Assembly: GCA_010093705.1 (NCBI GenBank)
Contig: MU006099.1
Coordinates: forward strand, 215,344-279,343
From: Patellaria atrata CBS 101060
Lineage: Eukaryota; Ascomycota; Dothideomycetes; Patellariales; Patellariaceae
Reading direction: 5' to 3'
DNA length: 64,000 nt
The position numbers and the translations under genes were made by a program. The notes below the pieces were generated by a model, which had not been told where the DNA came from, did not search any database, and saw only the letters and a program-made list of their open reading frames with translations. This document shows, one piece after another, positions 30,935 to 43,376 of the stretch; the stretch's first letter is position 1, and each line of letters opens with the position of its first letter.

Positions 30935-32786
30935 TCACACTAAGAAAACTGGATTTAGATCAAAGAACAGCTGACAATACTCATTATTCGCATCTGGTAT
31001 AGACCACCCATCCATTCTACCTTCCCGCTTCATCTCTTTGTCTACCAGATGCATAATAGTCAACAAGTTTGGCATTTCATTAAAATGGTGAAAATCTAGA
31101 CATCTCTCCTGGATTAAAAAATTAGCGAAGTTGAATCTGATACTCTTTTCGGCAACTACGAACCATGTCATTCCCCCTCTCTCAATATAGGGCGTCTTGA
31201 CTGCATTCTGATCTCCAAATGGATCATCTGGATCCGGTTCCTGAATATCATCTTCGGATTCGCTTTCTTCAGCCCTTTGTTTCCCTGATATATCAGCTGA
31301 AGACATGGGGATACTTGTAGGCCTTGGAGGTTTGATGGGAGCAGTTTCGTTCAGGTTTAGTCCTGCAAGTGCTGCTTCGTTGCTACTATCCTTCACTGGA
31401 GACGATGAAAGGCCACGATATGCTTCAGTGTCACTATCACTGTCGTCGTCGATGCTCTTATCCATAATCTCAAACGCCATGAGCGCCTTAACAAGTTCAT
31501 CGTTCGCAGTAAGTAAACTTCCAATCCATTGTTCAGATTCAATAAGCTGGATGTAGCGTAAAATTTGGCGACGAAGACGCTTGCATGTCTCAAATCGGGT
31601 TAGCACCTCCTGGTTTTCACTCACTCTTTGTTCCTCTCTATTTATCAGTTGCAATCCATTTAACAAGTTGGTACTAGCGACTGATGCTGATGCGATGGTC
31701 TCAAGTAGCTGTTGCTTTTCCTTCTCCAAATTAAAGGATTTGTTCTTACTTTTCTTATCTTTAGAAGACTTGAAGATAGATGAATTTGGTAACGGAGCAG
31801 CAGCAAGGGCAACAGGAGCAGCGGATGACGACGCCGTAGCATAGATGTTCGATGGTTTAGAGGTCTTTCGTGCATGTCCGCTTGTTATGGTAGTGGGTGA
31901 GCGGGGCGAGCCTGGTGAAGTTTCTTCAGCAGCTTCAGCTTCAGTCTCTCTGATAACTTTCGATTGCGCCGGACGGGGTCTTCTTGTCTGGGGAAGTTGC
32001 TTATAAAGCGTAGCAATCCTGTCCAGTCCCGGTTTATTCTTGTACGCGTTGGCCCATTGTCGAAAAAGTACGTTGCACTTTTGCCTCACTTCCGAATCTA
32101 CCATGTCATCCTTGGCAAGGATTCGAAGGCGCTCAAGGAGGGGCTCATCCGCAAAAGCTCGTTGGAAGCGACTTCCAGCATTTTGGATCAAACCATCCAG
32201 AATGACTAATGCACGAAGTTGTTTATGGACACTTCCATATTTCCTTAAGTGGACGTCAACTTCATGCTTCTGATTTGAAAGACAAGGGACCTACAGTTTC
32301 TTACGAATTGCTCTTGCGGCTTCGGTTGGACCTGACTCTTGGATCCGAATGACCTCTATGAGATCGACCAGACCGCCAAGGTCGTTCTCTTCATACTGTT
32401 CACTGGTAAGGCGGTCTATCTGGACCGTGATGGCGGAATAGGGTCTCTTCTGTTCGATCAAGTCTTGTTTCAGTATAACGAAAATGACAGGTGTACAAGC
32501 ACAGCGTTCGGATCCTTGCTCTCTGTAGAGGTTGCGATATGCACATTCATAAGAAGATTCTTGGGACTATAGTGTGGAATAAAAGGAAAATATGGTAGGA
32601 TCCGGATACCGAGTATCGAGTGGGACACGGTTGTGGTCACAGTGGTACTCGCATATGGATTACAAAAGCCTTACTGGAGAGTAAGAATTGAAATATATAT
32701 TAGACAACGTGGATATCCATGGTTAGACCGTGATGAGAAGATATTGCAGGAATATACAAGAATAGACATACCGAAGCTCCAAACAT
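30935..32786 (-). CDS. lsb5: LSB5-like VHS/GAT domain protein (Las17-binding, endocytic)
   Basis: Model: exon 1 32786-32772 (MFGAS), exon 2 32449-32295, exon 3 32243-30935, giving 492 residues. The exon 2/3 junction (GTAGGT...TTAAG) restores a continuous VHS domain: PYSAITVQIDRLTSEQYEEND, DLIEVIRIQESGPTEAARAI, KLKYGSVHKQLRALVILDGL, IQNAGSRFQRAFADEPLL. A GAT-like three-helix region follows (NLLNGLQLINREEQRVSEN and LRRQILRYIQLIESEQWIG). The C-terminal half has an acidic linker and a conserved ending (CLDFHHFNEMPNLL). Yeast Lsb5 binds the WASP homologue Las17, ubiquitin and Arf3 at the cortex. The five-codon first exon and 322-nt first intron are inferred from the GTATGT donor after MFGAS and need transcript support. 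Confidence 0.82.
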
Positions 32787-32978
32787 AGTTTCGCTAATTT
32801 ACTAAACTAGATCGAATCACTGTCGTATGGTTTTTCTTGAAAATTCTCGACTTGATGAGGAATTCGATTATCCTATGAAGTCCGAATGTATAGTTCCGAG
32901 GACGCACAATAATACTACGGCGATAAGACAAGGCTGAAAGCATAGTGGAACACTATGAGGAGAACGTACTAATTCTGA

Positions 32979-33397
32979 ATGTCTCCCATAGAATATCTTC
33001 CGAAGTTGGGCGTGGCTGATCCTTCTTTGATGGTAGTCTCCCGTGTTGATTTCCCGCGTGCCTATGAAGACTATCACAAGCGTATGCGTCCAGCTCCAGG
33101 ACGAACTTGGAAAGACTTTATTGAGTACAGTAGAGCTAAAATGATCAGCTGTCTATCGGTTTCAGATCAACCAAGTTGCAACTGAAAAGCGAAATAGCAT
33201 CCGAAGGAACAGAGGAAGACACTGAGTCAATGGAAGGCGACAGCTACGGTTGGTTGGGCGTTAGGTCCGTCGTAATGGGTGAGGCGAGCTTGCAGCTGAT
33301 CGACGAAAGGACGGATAAGGTAAGCGCAGCTTTGACCAGGGTCTGTCTTGGCGAGAAGCAGATAATACCCACAACCTTAAACAGAAGTCACCACTGA
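32979..33397 (+). CDS. Possible small two-exon protein of unknown function
   Basis: Weak candidate. From ATG 32979 the frame gives plausible sequence (LPKLGVADPSLMVVSRVD, then PRAYEDYHKRMRPAPGRTW). A GTACAG donor near 33125 and a TTTCAG acceptor near 33165 (about 41 nt, short for an intron) would join it to a second acidic frame (LQLKSEIASEGTEEDTESME) ending at 33397. It would lie divergently from LSB5, 190 bp from its start. It could also be chance or a transcript leader. Confidence 0.25.
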
Positions 33398-33905
33398 CCA
33401 GGACTCGACAGGAGGGTACAGTACCTTAGGTTACCTTACAGGTTCCCGTCAAGACTGAATTGTACTAATCAAAATATACTACCGTATATGGGCTATCTTG
33501 AGGCAAGTTAAACTTCCAAGATTATGTTTGAGATAACTTAGGTTGGTGCTGCCGTGTCCTATTATATCGATAAATTTCTCCCGACTTATCTCATTGTGCT
33601 GTTTCCCGTCCAATGGCCATAATGCTAAGTGCATCAAAGCATATCCGAATTGGTCGGGTCAAAGTACGTTAACGTACAAGGTGTTATCCATTGCGTTTCG
33701 TATGTAAGAGTTTTGTTACCATGTCTGGTTCCTGCTGGATTAGGCAAGCAGGGAAGGTACCTACCTCACTTTGGGGGAGCAAGGCGATTTTCAAAATTTT
33801 CACTCTTCAGTCTCACTACAATTGATTTGAATAACACTGTCGTATTTCTCTCATATACTGGGGGAGGTGGACAAAATTGTACCAAGGGAGATATTGTAAG
33901 AAACG

Positions 33906-35590
33906 ATGTCTCAGTACGATGGATGGAATTTGAACGAAATGAAGGAGAACTCGGATCAAAGTCTTTACATTCAAGCGAATCGCAGGTAACAACCATATGA
34001 ACTGTGCCCTTTCGCCCTTCTCGTTAACACTGTCTGAGCGAATCCAAGGATGAAACCAGCGGAAGGTCAAGCGGCTTCACCTCAGTCTATCAAACTGCAC
34101 CATACTCTACCGACAAGTTCAAAGACCCAACGCAAAGGTTCATCAGCACTATCGATAAACAAGAACAGCAGAAATTGAGGGATCCTCTTGTCGCAAGCTA
34201 TTTGAGATTAGATGATCTCAATGGCGCTCCAAAACAGTCGTCAATATCTCACCATCCTCTAAGCTCTTCTCAACTTCAGAGTAGAGGAAACAAAAAGAGG
34301 CGGACGAAAAGACAATGTCCGTCCCCGAAAAGAACGATGGTTGATGACTTCCATATAACGAAACCTGCAATAGCTTACATGACCGAAAAGCATAAGGTTG
34401 AAGGTCGGGATCCTGAGCCAGAAAAGCATGCGCTGCTACTCAGCAATGAGAAACCATTGATAGAGGTGCCAGAAAGTACGATGAACAAACTTAAGTCATT
34501 CATCTACAAACCACAGATAACTTCCATTGAGGCAGTAAGAGCACGGAAAGGGTTTGGAATCTCGATTTATGATATTGTGGACAGTGAGTCTGAGCCTGAG
34601 ACTCAAAGTACCCAGATTGTTCCTCTGTCCACGACGCCAAAGCCAAGACAGGACAGCTTCTCACATAGTTATGGTGATATTTCTCATGAATTCGAGGACG
34701 AGATACCCGATGATGAACTTCTTGACCTTGACCCCGGCTCAGCTCCACCATCTGATACATTCATGGGAGAGGAAAATCAAAGTCCGGATGATGTCGACCT
34801 CGTTTCACAGTCCGATATCTTAATCGGAAAGGGAATTCGGGAATCAGATGGATATATGGATCTCCCGACTCCTCTCCCGTCAGACCCTAAAGACGGAAAA
34901 ATAGCTTCCTCGGTTTGCCATGGAGCGGAAAGAGTAGATGAATTCCTTGCGGAGGATGACTGGGTAGACTATAACGTCATTGATGGATCAAATGATCCAC
35001 ATACTCCAGAGATCTTACTGTCAACTACCCCGAATTCTGCTCCACAAGGTAAAGTTGTCGACCATAGTGCGAATCAAAATCAAGGACGAACTCTCCGCCG
35101 CCGTGAAGGGGAAATGGAACTACGACTCACGCCGATCGTAAGACCTGCTTTTCCAAGCCCGATCCGAGATCGTTCCCCAATCATTGGATTGTCGAACGCA
35201 AATTTACTTCGAACTTGTTTCCGTGTGGGTGAAGCCCTTGCTGCCGGGTCCCAGGCCGTGCGATGTGGCCGAAGTGTCATCCTCGAGCTCTACGCCAACG
35301 TGGTATCATCCAGCCGAAAACTAGACAAAATAAGCCAGAGTTTCGTTTTCGCTGACCTTTATCACAATCATCCTCCTTTCCTCAGTGGCGTATGCCAGGT
35401 TTGGAAGGGTTGTGAGTTGTGGGATTATGATTGTAGCCGATTTCTTGACTGCAACAGTTCGAACAAACGTATGTGTCGGTGCATTGGTAAGATGAAGCGC
35501 GAAGATGGAAAATGGAAGTTAACAGTTCTTAATATCTGGGAGGTCACATGGGAAGATATTGAGTATGTCCGAGGTATTATCTGTGGTTGA
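33906..35590 (+). CDS. Conserved-looking protein of unknown function, two exons
   Basis: Not recognised. Exon 1 is 33906-33985 (MSQYDGWNLNEMKENSDQS), a 53-nt intron (GTAACA...CTGAG) follows, and exon 2 is 34039-35590. The joined frame has 543 residues. Exon 2 is open without an ATG before the intron, which is why the extra exon is needed. The N-terminal part is disordered and basic (KKRRTKRQCPSPKR), with a motif-like FKDPTQRFISTIDKQEQQ. Then an acidic linker. The last 150 residues look folded (LRTCFRVGEALAAGSQAVR, VILELYANVVSSSRK, FVFADLYHNHPPFLSGVC, KWKLTVLNIWEVTWEDIEY) with a compact beta-rich appearance that could be an OB-type fold, but that is a guess. Confidence 0.65.
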
Positions 35591-36072
35591 ACTAAGTAAA
35601 CATTATCTCCCCCATATCCTCATGCTCTTGTCCTTAATTACTTCCTCCTAGGGTATAGCTGAGCTTGTTCATTCTTTCGATGGTTCCTATCCGATATTTA
35701 TTGGTAAGCTGGAGGGTAATATATCGGATGGCAACGTGAAGACTATCTATGCTCCTCGCATGTTTTTGTTATCTAGCTAGACTTTCGAGGGTGATATTTG
35801 CAAAAGGTGAAAGTTACGTTTATTGTACTGTAACAACTTGAATGTGACGTGAAGCAATTGAAGAGCTGCTTATTAAAGTGGTCTGTGCGTATTTCATTCA
35901 GAACTAGGTGGATCCCCTCACACGTCCAGTCTTCACATCTATCTTTGTGTCAAAAGCCGTTTGATTCACAACTTAACCTCTTCAGTCCCCAAAATTGGTG
36001 TAATAATGCCATCGTATACCATCAAGATATTTGTCTTTTATAATCGAGGTCCTAGTTAAAACTGTATTCAGA

Positions 36073-38131
36073 ATGGTGCTGTCGAAATCAGCTTCGCGGC
36101 TCCCAGAACCAGGTTCTGGTCCTTCTCCTCTTGCAGCCATGCTTTCCACTCAGTTTGCAATTCACGCACAGAATCGGCAGGATGTCCCTTTTGATGGTCA
36201 AGATAAGAGCCAGGAAGCGGGGTTACGAACACCTTTGAAATCTCCAGCGAAAGCGCGCTCCTTGTCCGACTCCACCCCCCAACTCTCGCCTTCCCCAAAG
36301 TTCCGAGAGCCTCTTCGCAAGTCAAAAGATGATCATACTATCCAAGATCCTAAAACCCCTAAAAGACCTGAATTTCTTACCCGGGGGCTCTCTCTGCAGA
36401 TGCCATTGAAAGAATTCGGTATCCAGAATCCCGCAAGCTACGCTAATCGCGTACCTCTGTCACCACAACTCGATTCCCGTAGTACCTACGCGTCACCAGC
36501 CTCACTACTACCGCGCCACTCTCGAGGCCTTGATTTCTCACGTGCATGCACGAATTTACACCACTCTACCCTGGCCGAATCTTCACCCGATTCGTCCCCT
36601 ACTATAACACAGAAAGGTATGATGATACCTCCACGAACCCGCCCAAACAGCATGTCACTCGAATCACCTAATATTAATGGCGGCCCTCTATGGTCATCAA
36701 TGGGTGACAGGACAGCACCCTCGAGCTCTGTAGGGAGTGTCAACATGCTTGGCTCCGATTCATCCACGAGTGATTCAGATGATGCGGATCTAATAGATGG
36801 GGAAGAGAACGAAGACCCAATGATAATGACACCACATGTTTTCAGACCTGGAAATGTCTCCTCCGCCATTGGCGCACCCACAATCTCTAGTCCTAGCGGT
36901 TGGCCGAAGAATATCTCCGCCGCTCCCGGGACAGCCAGCTTTGTATGGCAGCGATCAAGATTGAGAAAAGGCAGAAGCCGAAAGAGCTCAAGTAGTGCGA
37001 GTGGACACAGCTCCATGGCAAGTCCAGGTCCAGCGTCGCCTCCGCAAGCTCGCAGTCAAGAGAATTCCGGAAGCTACTTCGCGCGTGAGATTGTGATGAA
37101 GAATGCAGGGTCACGGAGGGAAAGTCTTACCATGGTAACAAACGATCTGCATATCTCTTCGGGTAACGATAGCGGCGATGAAGCAAGCGCAGCTCCACCC
37201 CACACACCCGGGGTAATCAGGAGACACGTGGTCCGGCGAGGGAATTTACTTGTAAGTCCATTATTGCGCAATGCACTAAGCGTTCTAACTTTTATACTAG
37301 CCCAAAACTAGGGCTTTCAGCCGTATAAAGGCGGAAATGTGGGAGGAAAGCCAGCCCGTTGATAGTGAGGTCAAACGCGAAGCCGAAATCATTCGTCAGG
37401 TACGTGAAGGCGACACGAATCTGGAACCTTCGGTCATAAATACTGCACAATCGTCACCAGTACAGTTCCCAACGATACCTGGATCCATGGATCCTCTTGA
37501 GGACATACCTGAAGATGGTAGTATGTCGCTTGAGGGCCAGGGTACCAATTCTTCTAGTAAGGAAATGTTCGAGGCATATTCCTTAGGGGCTGCAAATAAT
37601 TCAGGTGGCCGAGGATTCTGGAACAGATCTGAAAGTCAGACACGGACGCCACCTCCCCCGTCATTCATACATCGTGGTGCATCATCCATTATGAGCGATG
37701 ATATGAGCATAGACTCCCCTTCAGTCCCATCCACGTCGACCTTTCAGACGATTGTCGCACCACAGCAGGAACCTATACGAGACATAGACCAGTCACGATC
37801 TTCAACACCCCAGCCAGCTCCACCGTCTGCTGCTGATGGCCTCCGGAAGTCTAGCAAGCGGCGAAGGGACGACGACTTCTCTGGCACTGATTTCAAGCGA
37901 CGTGCTGTATCTCCTGGAATGAGCGTGCAGAATAGTCCAGTACTATCCCAGTCTCCAAGAGACCTATGGGGCCAGGTAAAGCCTGCTCGGGAACCGTCCA
38001 TTTCGGTTGCTGGTGAGCGCTCAAATAGCAATGGCAGTGTCGCAGTGACACCAATCTTTGGAGCAAAACGGGTGGGCCTACAAGGCATGACGGATACGAA
38101 TGATGGGCTAATGAAAATGAGCATTGAGTGA
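36073..38131 (+). CDS. Disordered, proline-directed-site-rich nuclear protein of unknown function
   Basis: Exon 1 36073-37251 and exon 2 37301-38131, joined in phase 0 by a 49-nt intron (GTAAGT...ACTAG), give 669 residues. The true ATG at 36073 (MVLSKSASRLPEPG) is preceded by open frame only from a TTG. The intron joins a conserved-looking block: RRHVVRRGNLL|PKTRAFSRIKAEMWEE then EVKREAEIIRQV. The rest is low complexity with many SP/TP sites, several of the CDK type (TPLK, SPAK, SPKFR, TPKR). A bipartite basic stretch SSKRRRDDD...FKRR near residue 575 suggests nuclear import. I do not recognise a named family with confidence. Confidence 0.75.
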
Positions 38132-38547
38132 TCTTCTTGTTCTTCTATCTACGATCTGTGAGGGAACGGGCTATCTACTAAGCCCACGTAGATCAAGGAT
38201 ATAGCATTGAGAGGCGTTTATTCCTTTGTTCTGCGTATAGCGATATGATATCCATTTTGGGTGTGCTTAACTAGTTTCCGCACTGTACTCAACCCGAGTT
38301 TGAGGTTTGAAAGACCAGCGGACTAAATAATACAAAATTTGCCAGAACTGCAGGAGCTCCTTTGGTGGGAGTCCAAATTGTGAAGCTTATTGATCCTCTG
38401 GTTGCGCGAGCATGACCCCACGTCGGATTCAACACGCAGAGCAAGGAGCTTTGTATCAGAACCACCATCCGAGATTCGTCCCATCTCCTATAGCTACTTG
38501 AGCAAAGGGCCAGTTTTGTTCCCCAAATTGATCTTGATTATACTCCC

Positions 38548-39644
38548 ATGAGCTCTAAAACCTCAGCTCTAGCCTCCTTTGTGGAGTCTGCCCCACCAGG
38601 CGAGGTAGGTGCCCATCCGCAGCCTCAAAGATTAGATTCTAACTGATACTTAGCTTACGAATGTCACTTCTGGTACAATCTCCAACCTAGATTCCCCCTA
38701 TCTTCTTCTGGCTTATCGCTTCGTTCAGCTATAAAAACGATCACTGGCGACAACAGCCTTCAGTCCCTGGCTCCAGCGTTTCAGAAATACAATGAAGAAC
38801 AATTCACAACCGTTAAGCTACCAGGCGGTAGCCAGTCGGTATGTGCCGAACAATATATGCATGCAGAGAATTAGAAAAGCTCATGGGCAGTAGGTGATTA
38901 TTAGCTCACATAATTCCCTCGGCGATGGGCGATACTACGACGTCGAGAGCCAGAGCTCCTTTGCTTTCGACCACTCTACCCAAGTTCGTGCCCCGAATAT
39001 CAATCCATCAGTAACAAGCCTTCGCTAACACGTATCAAGAAAGCGTCAGACGTACAATCCCACGTGTTGGAGTCTTCTCAGGGCGATCTTGTGTAAGTCC
39101 AGCATATTACACAAACCGCACCCCACATACAAAACCGTACATCAGCTAACCACTCTCCAGGAAATCCCTCCTCAAATCCCTCTCCACCCACGCTCAAGAA
39201 CACTACCCCTCCAGCTCCCTCGGCGTCTACCCCACCTTCGACGACACTTCCATCGCCGTCGTCTTCGTCGCGAACAAGTACTCCCCCAACAACTTCTGGA
39301 ACGGCCGCTGGCGCTCCCAATACATCTTCGCACCTTCCTCCGGCACCCTGATTGGCAGCATCAAGGTCGACGTGCACTATTACGAAGACGGCAACGTGCG
39401 GCTCATCACCTCGAAGCCGGTGAGCCTGAGCGTGTCCGGCGGGTCGGCGGCGGAGGTGACGAGGCAGATTGCCGCCGCAGAGAGGATGTATCAGGAAGAG
39501 CTGAATAGGGCGTTTGGGAGTCTGTCTGAGGGGGCGTTCAAGGGGCTGAGGAGACAGCTGCCGGTTACGAGGCAGAAGATCGATTGGGAGAAGGTTGGGG
39601 GATACAGGTTGGGACAGGATATTGGAGGTGGGAGATCGAGGTAG
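38548..39644 (+). CDS. cap1: F-actin-capping protein subunit alpha
   Basis: Six exons fit the family without a frame break: 38548-38604, 38654-38672 (19 nt), 38729-38838, 38894-38983, 39040-39092 and 39161-39644. The product is 270 residues, the normal size. Motifs: ASFVESAPPGELTNV at the start, SLAPAFQKYNEEQFTTVKLPGG, YYDVESQSSFAFDHSTQ, then YPSSSLGVYPTFDDTSIAVVF, NNFWNGRWRSQYIF and the C-terminal VDVHYYEDGNVRLIT, with QIAAAERMYQEELNRAF and LRRQLPVTRQKIDWEKV (the actin-binding end). It caps actin filament barbed ends as a heterodimer with Cap2. Intron 4 uses a GTTCGT donor. It converges on the BTB gene (355 bp gap). Confidence 0.95.
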
Positions 39645-39999
39645 GGAGGCGCAAAAGGGTGAGAACTCTTGAGATGTCGACATCTCGGGAATTGGCAATA
39701 AGATAGTACATCTGTGAAAGTAAAAAAGTGGTTCATTACGTCGTACTACCCATCCATAGTCTTCAGTTGTTCCCCTTACGCCTAGAAAGATGTCTAGCCT
39801 AGAGAGACCCGATGTTATAGAACCAAAAATGCATGCCATATTCCTACACGCCCCAGTCAACAGTGTGGCGATTGTCGCGATCATGATCGTAATGCCCATA
39901 GCCCCGCAACCGAGCTATCAGATCCCAATTTACGCCTTCCCACTAATACCGCTCCCGTATGAACCATTGTATATCTCTCTCCCCTCCATACGACAAGTC

Positions 40000-42908
40000 T
40001 CACAAATTCCCAATAACAACCATAAACCTAAGCCTCCCCGCTCCCCTCCTCCCCTTCTTCCTCCTCTCGCTCCCCCCCTCTCCCTCAACCCCTTCCCCTT
40101 CTTCCACCTCTGCCGTCAGTCCCTCATCAAGCATCAACGTACTACTCTTCCAGCCCCAGCTCTGACTAAAATTAAACCTATCCGGCGCGCTCTCGTAAAT
40201 ACTCAAGAGCCTGCCACCCTTAGACGGGCTGTAAATCTTGAAATAAGTCTTTATCGTCGGGCGCGCATCTACGTACGGCGGCAACGTCGCTTGCAGCGGG
40301 GACGGGGGATCGCGAAGGGCGGGGGGGATGCTGGCGCGGGAATCCTCGTCGGAGTCGGAGGAGGGGAAGTCGGATTCGGAGTCCGGGAAGTCGGCGAGCT
40401 CGATGGAGTTTCGGTGGTAGCGGGCGAAGGCCAAGCGGCCCGATTGATGGGGGTTTATGGGACTGTTGTCAGGGTCATGGTCGTGATCGTTGCCGCTGCC
40501 GCTTGTGTCAGAGCCGGGGTTGAGGGCGTTGGATTGGATGACCGTTTGGATGTTTCCTCTGCCGCGGCGGCGGTCGCGGCGTTCGCTGCGGAGGAGCATT
40601 TCGCGCTCGAGTAGGCCGATGCGCTCGTCTACTGTGCCCATGCTAGATTGTGCGAGACCCGAAGGCCCGAGGACTTCGTCTGTATCCCGCTCCTTGGCGC
40701 GGTGGAGATATACGCCCAGTTGCGGGTTCTTAGCGGACCGCACTTTTTGAATGTAGATGTTCCAGAGACTACCGGCATAAAAGACTGTGCGGGAGTACAC
40801 ACGCTTCTTCTCTTTAAGACCGCGAGGGGAGGGAAATTCGGCAGCGAACCGGAATGGGGGATAGTGTGTATAAGCTACAGGCTTCGGCTGGATACCTCCT
40901 GACGATCCAGGACGTGGGTTAGAGGCCGTCTGCTTGGTAAGGTCGGTAGCGGAGGAGTTAGTGAAATCGGCGCCCCATTGGAGGTCTTCGGGTTGAAGAT
41001 TCGTCAAGTTGCGCGAGGTGCGTTGGCAGGAGTTCGAGGTGGTAACGATGGGTTCGGAGTTACCACCCATGACGATGTTGCAGTCGGCACTTGGGATCCA
41101 GAATTTGCGTGGCTTTCCGTTGGCGTCCCAGCTTCCTGATTCCATTTCCCCGTCTTCTCTTAAATCCATGGCTTTGCCTTTACCTTTAGAGGTGACGTCA
41201 GTCTGCACTCCAGACACTTTGATGTTTTCTGGGGAGTTTATTAGAGCGGGTTCTTCTATCTGTGAGCTTAGACCCAGCTCCAGATTACTTTCATGGGCCA
41301 TAATGACCTTCTGTCGCAGCTCCATGTTCATCCAGAGGGCATCAGAAATGACCTTTTCAGGGAGCATGGGCAACCCGAAAATATCTCGAGCTTGCTTGAT
41401 GTATTGCAATTGCTCAAAGCTAAGATGGACATAGTGTATGCCTTCATCCAAAAGGACCAACAGAGGTTCAATATCAACATTCGTATACAGCGCGAGCCAA
41501 CGCTCATGGCTATCTGGAGTCTGCCGCCCTGTGGTAATCGCATTCTTGCGATAGACTGAATCAAATCGAATAGCCATGAGAGTAAGCGTGTCCGGTGCTT
41601 GTATTTTGATCTTAGTTCCCGGTTCGAGCAATCCAGCATCGACGGCCGCGTATTTAAGGCGACGATCCAATAATCGTTTAGCAAGAATCCAACGGTCCCA
41701 TTCACCGTCGATATAAAAGCCATCCCCTCCAACTATCTCACGAATGATATCCCCTGGAATACCGTCCCAGAATCGGAGGTGCATTTCCCAACCGTCACGA
41801 CATAACATAGCTTTTGCAGAAGCTAATATTCTCTCCCCAGCCTGACCATAATAGTTCGAGGTGACTAACTTGATAAGAGAAGATAACATTGCGGGACTCA
41901 TGAGACGAAGAATTGCATCGATACTAGATTCGATAAGATCCTGCATCTCTAGCCAGCAACCAGTAGCAAACAGTCCAATTGCGTGTTCATCCTCTTCAGC
42001 TGTAATATCACAGCCATATAGTCGTTTCAGCGCGAGCTCAAATGATGTTGGAGTGATGTTCGAATCAATCGCTTCCGGGTGAAGAGTTACCTCCTTCGCA
42101 GTACTCTCGAGCCATGGTCCAGACAATGCGTTACTGAAGAATGGTGCTCTGTCCAAGATGAGACGATGAAGGGGGTAGCTATTTCCGAATGCAGTGATTG
42201 TAACATCCGAGTGTCTTCCACTCAATAATCCCTTCGTGTATAGATGTTCGGGAAGAGTAGCAGTTCCTGAATTGAGGTCTATACATGAATTAGCTAAGAC
42301 AATTTTCCCACCGTTTAATGCCGAATGTTAAGAGAAGGGATCGAAAACAGCTTACGTCGCATTGTCAGGGGTTTGAAGAGAAAGTTTGAGGGACTTCTAG
42401 AGTTGCCTGGCGAAGGAGAGGTATGGGAGAAGAGACCGTTGATGGTCCTTGAGGTTAGATAATCCTGTGCGAATAGGGTGTTCCGAGGCGTGTTCGGGTC
42501 ATCGACGTCTTTTTCCGCTCTCTGTATGCTGTGAATCCTGTTACTCCTACGACTAACGGAACCGTCAGTCTCGCTAATATTCTCGAATGGGGATGATCTA
42601 GGGCTTGTAGCACTAGAATGCGTTGTTAAAGGACAAGATGATGATGTTGTCGTTGAATTTGAGGCCGAGAAAGACCTTAATGATTGTCTCATGGGGGAAG
42701 GAACTGACGTAGCTATTGTCGAAGCCGGAGGAGAAGAAAAGATAGACGGTACAGCAGAGCCTGAGGTGTTTTCTTCGGTTGCTATAGATGATGACGCGTT
42801 AACATCCCAGTTGTTAGATGCAAAAGAGGGACGGTTTCCGCGGGAACCAGAGGATCGTGGTGCGTCCTGAGACATATTGGATAGATCCTGATGGTAATTT
42901 TGTACCAT
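40000..42908 (-). CDS. BTB/POZ domain protein with fungal C-terminal extension
   Basis: Exon 1 42908-42356 and exon 2 42278-40000 (intron GTAAGC...TATAG, 77 nt) give 943 residues. Exon 1 is Ser/Thr-rich and disordered. The BTB fold starts right after the junction: LYTKGLLSGRHSDVTITAFG, YPLHRLILDRAPFFSNALSG, then LKRLYGCDITAEEDEHAIGLFA and BACK-like helices (LIESSIDAILRLMS). Further on is a second conserved part (PPFRFAAEFPSPRGLKEKK, VFYAGSLWNIYIQKV, LGVYLHRAKERD) that resembles the C-terminal domain of germ-cell-less-type BTB proteins. The tail ends in a long acidic Ser/Asp region. Such proteins usually recruit substrates to cullin-3 ligases; that is inference here. It is divergent from COX15. 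Confidence 0.85.
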
Positions 42909-43376
42909 AATTACTTCTATCACGAATATTGGACCAGAGAGGCTCTCAGAATGAAGCGCTCGACTACAGGGCTAGACAGCCCAAACACGCTAACGTCGAG
43001 AGCCGTAGAAGAATCGAGAGATTTATGACTATAATACAAAAGGTACAAGAGAGAACTCACAGCATCGTTAGGCAGAAAAGAGAAAAGAAGAAAAGAAAGG
43101 AAGATGAAGAAGGAAGACAGAAGTGAATAGTAAGGTAGATAGCAATCCGCAGGTGACAGAGGGGAGGATGCAGCTTGCGGGTGAGACAGGAAGTCCGTGT
43201 GATGCAGGGCAGCGACTCCCGCCAATGAGCACCGAGACGACAAGCTCTAGAACTATTTGCAGACTAGCGGCAGTACTCAAATCCAACCACCACTCACCAG
43301 CCACAGTTGATACTTCCTCTCACCATACAGAGGTAGACCAGACGATTAGGTCTCATCTGTTCTTCAAACTTATACA
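42909..43376. promoter_or_regulatory. Bidirectional promoter between the BTB gene and COX15
   Basis: The two start codons (42908 minus, 43377 plus) are 468 bp apart and point away from each other. A CCAAT box (43222-43226, plus) lies about 150 bp before the COX15 ATG. In fungi CCAAT is the site of the HAP complex, which controls respiratory genes; the link here is inference. Confidence 0.4.

Noticed and set aside
39078-39899. 273-codon minus-strand frame and a 274-codon plus frame at 39790-40614
   Set aside because: Both are shadows: the first of the last CAP1 exon, the second of the BTB gene tail. Composition is unlike real protein.
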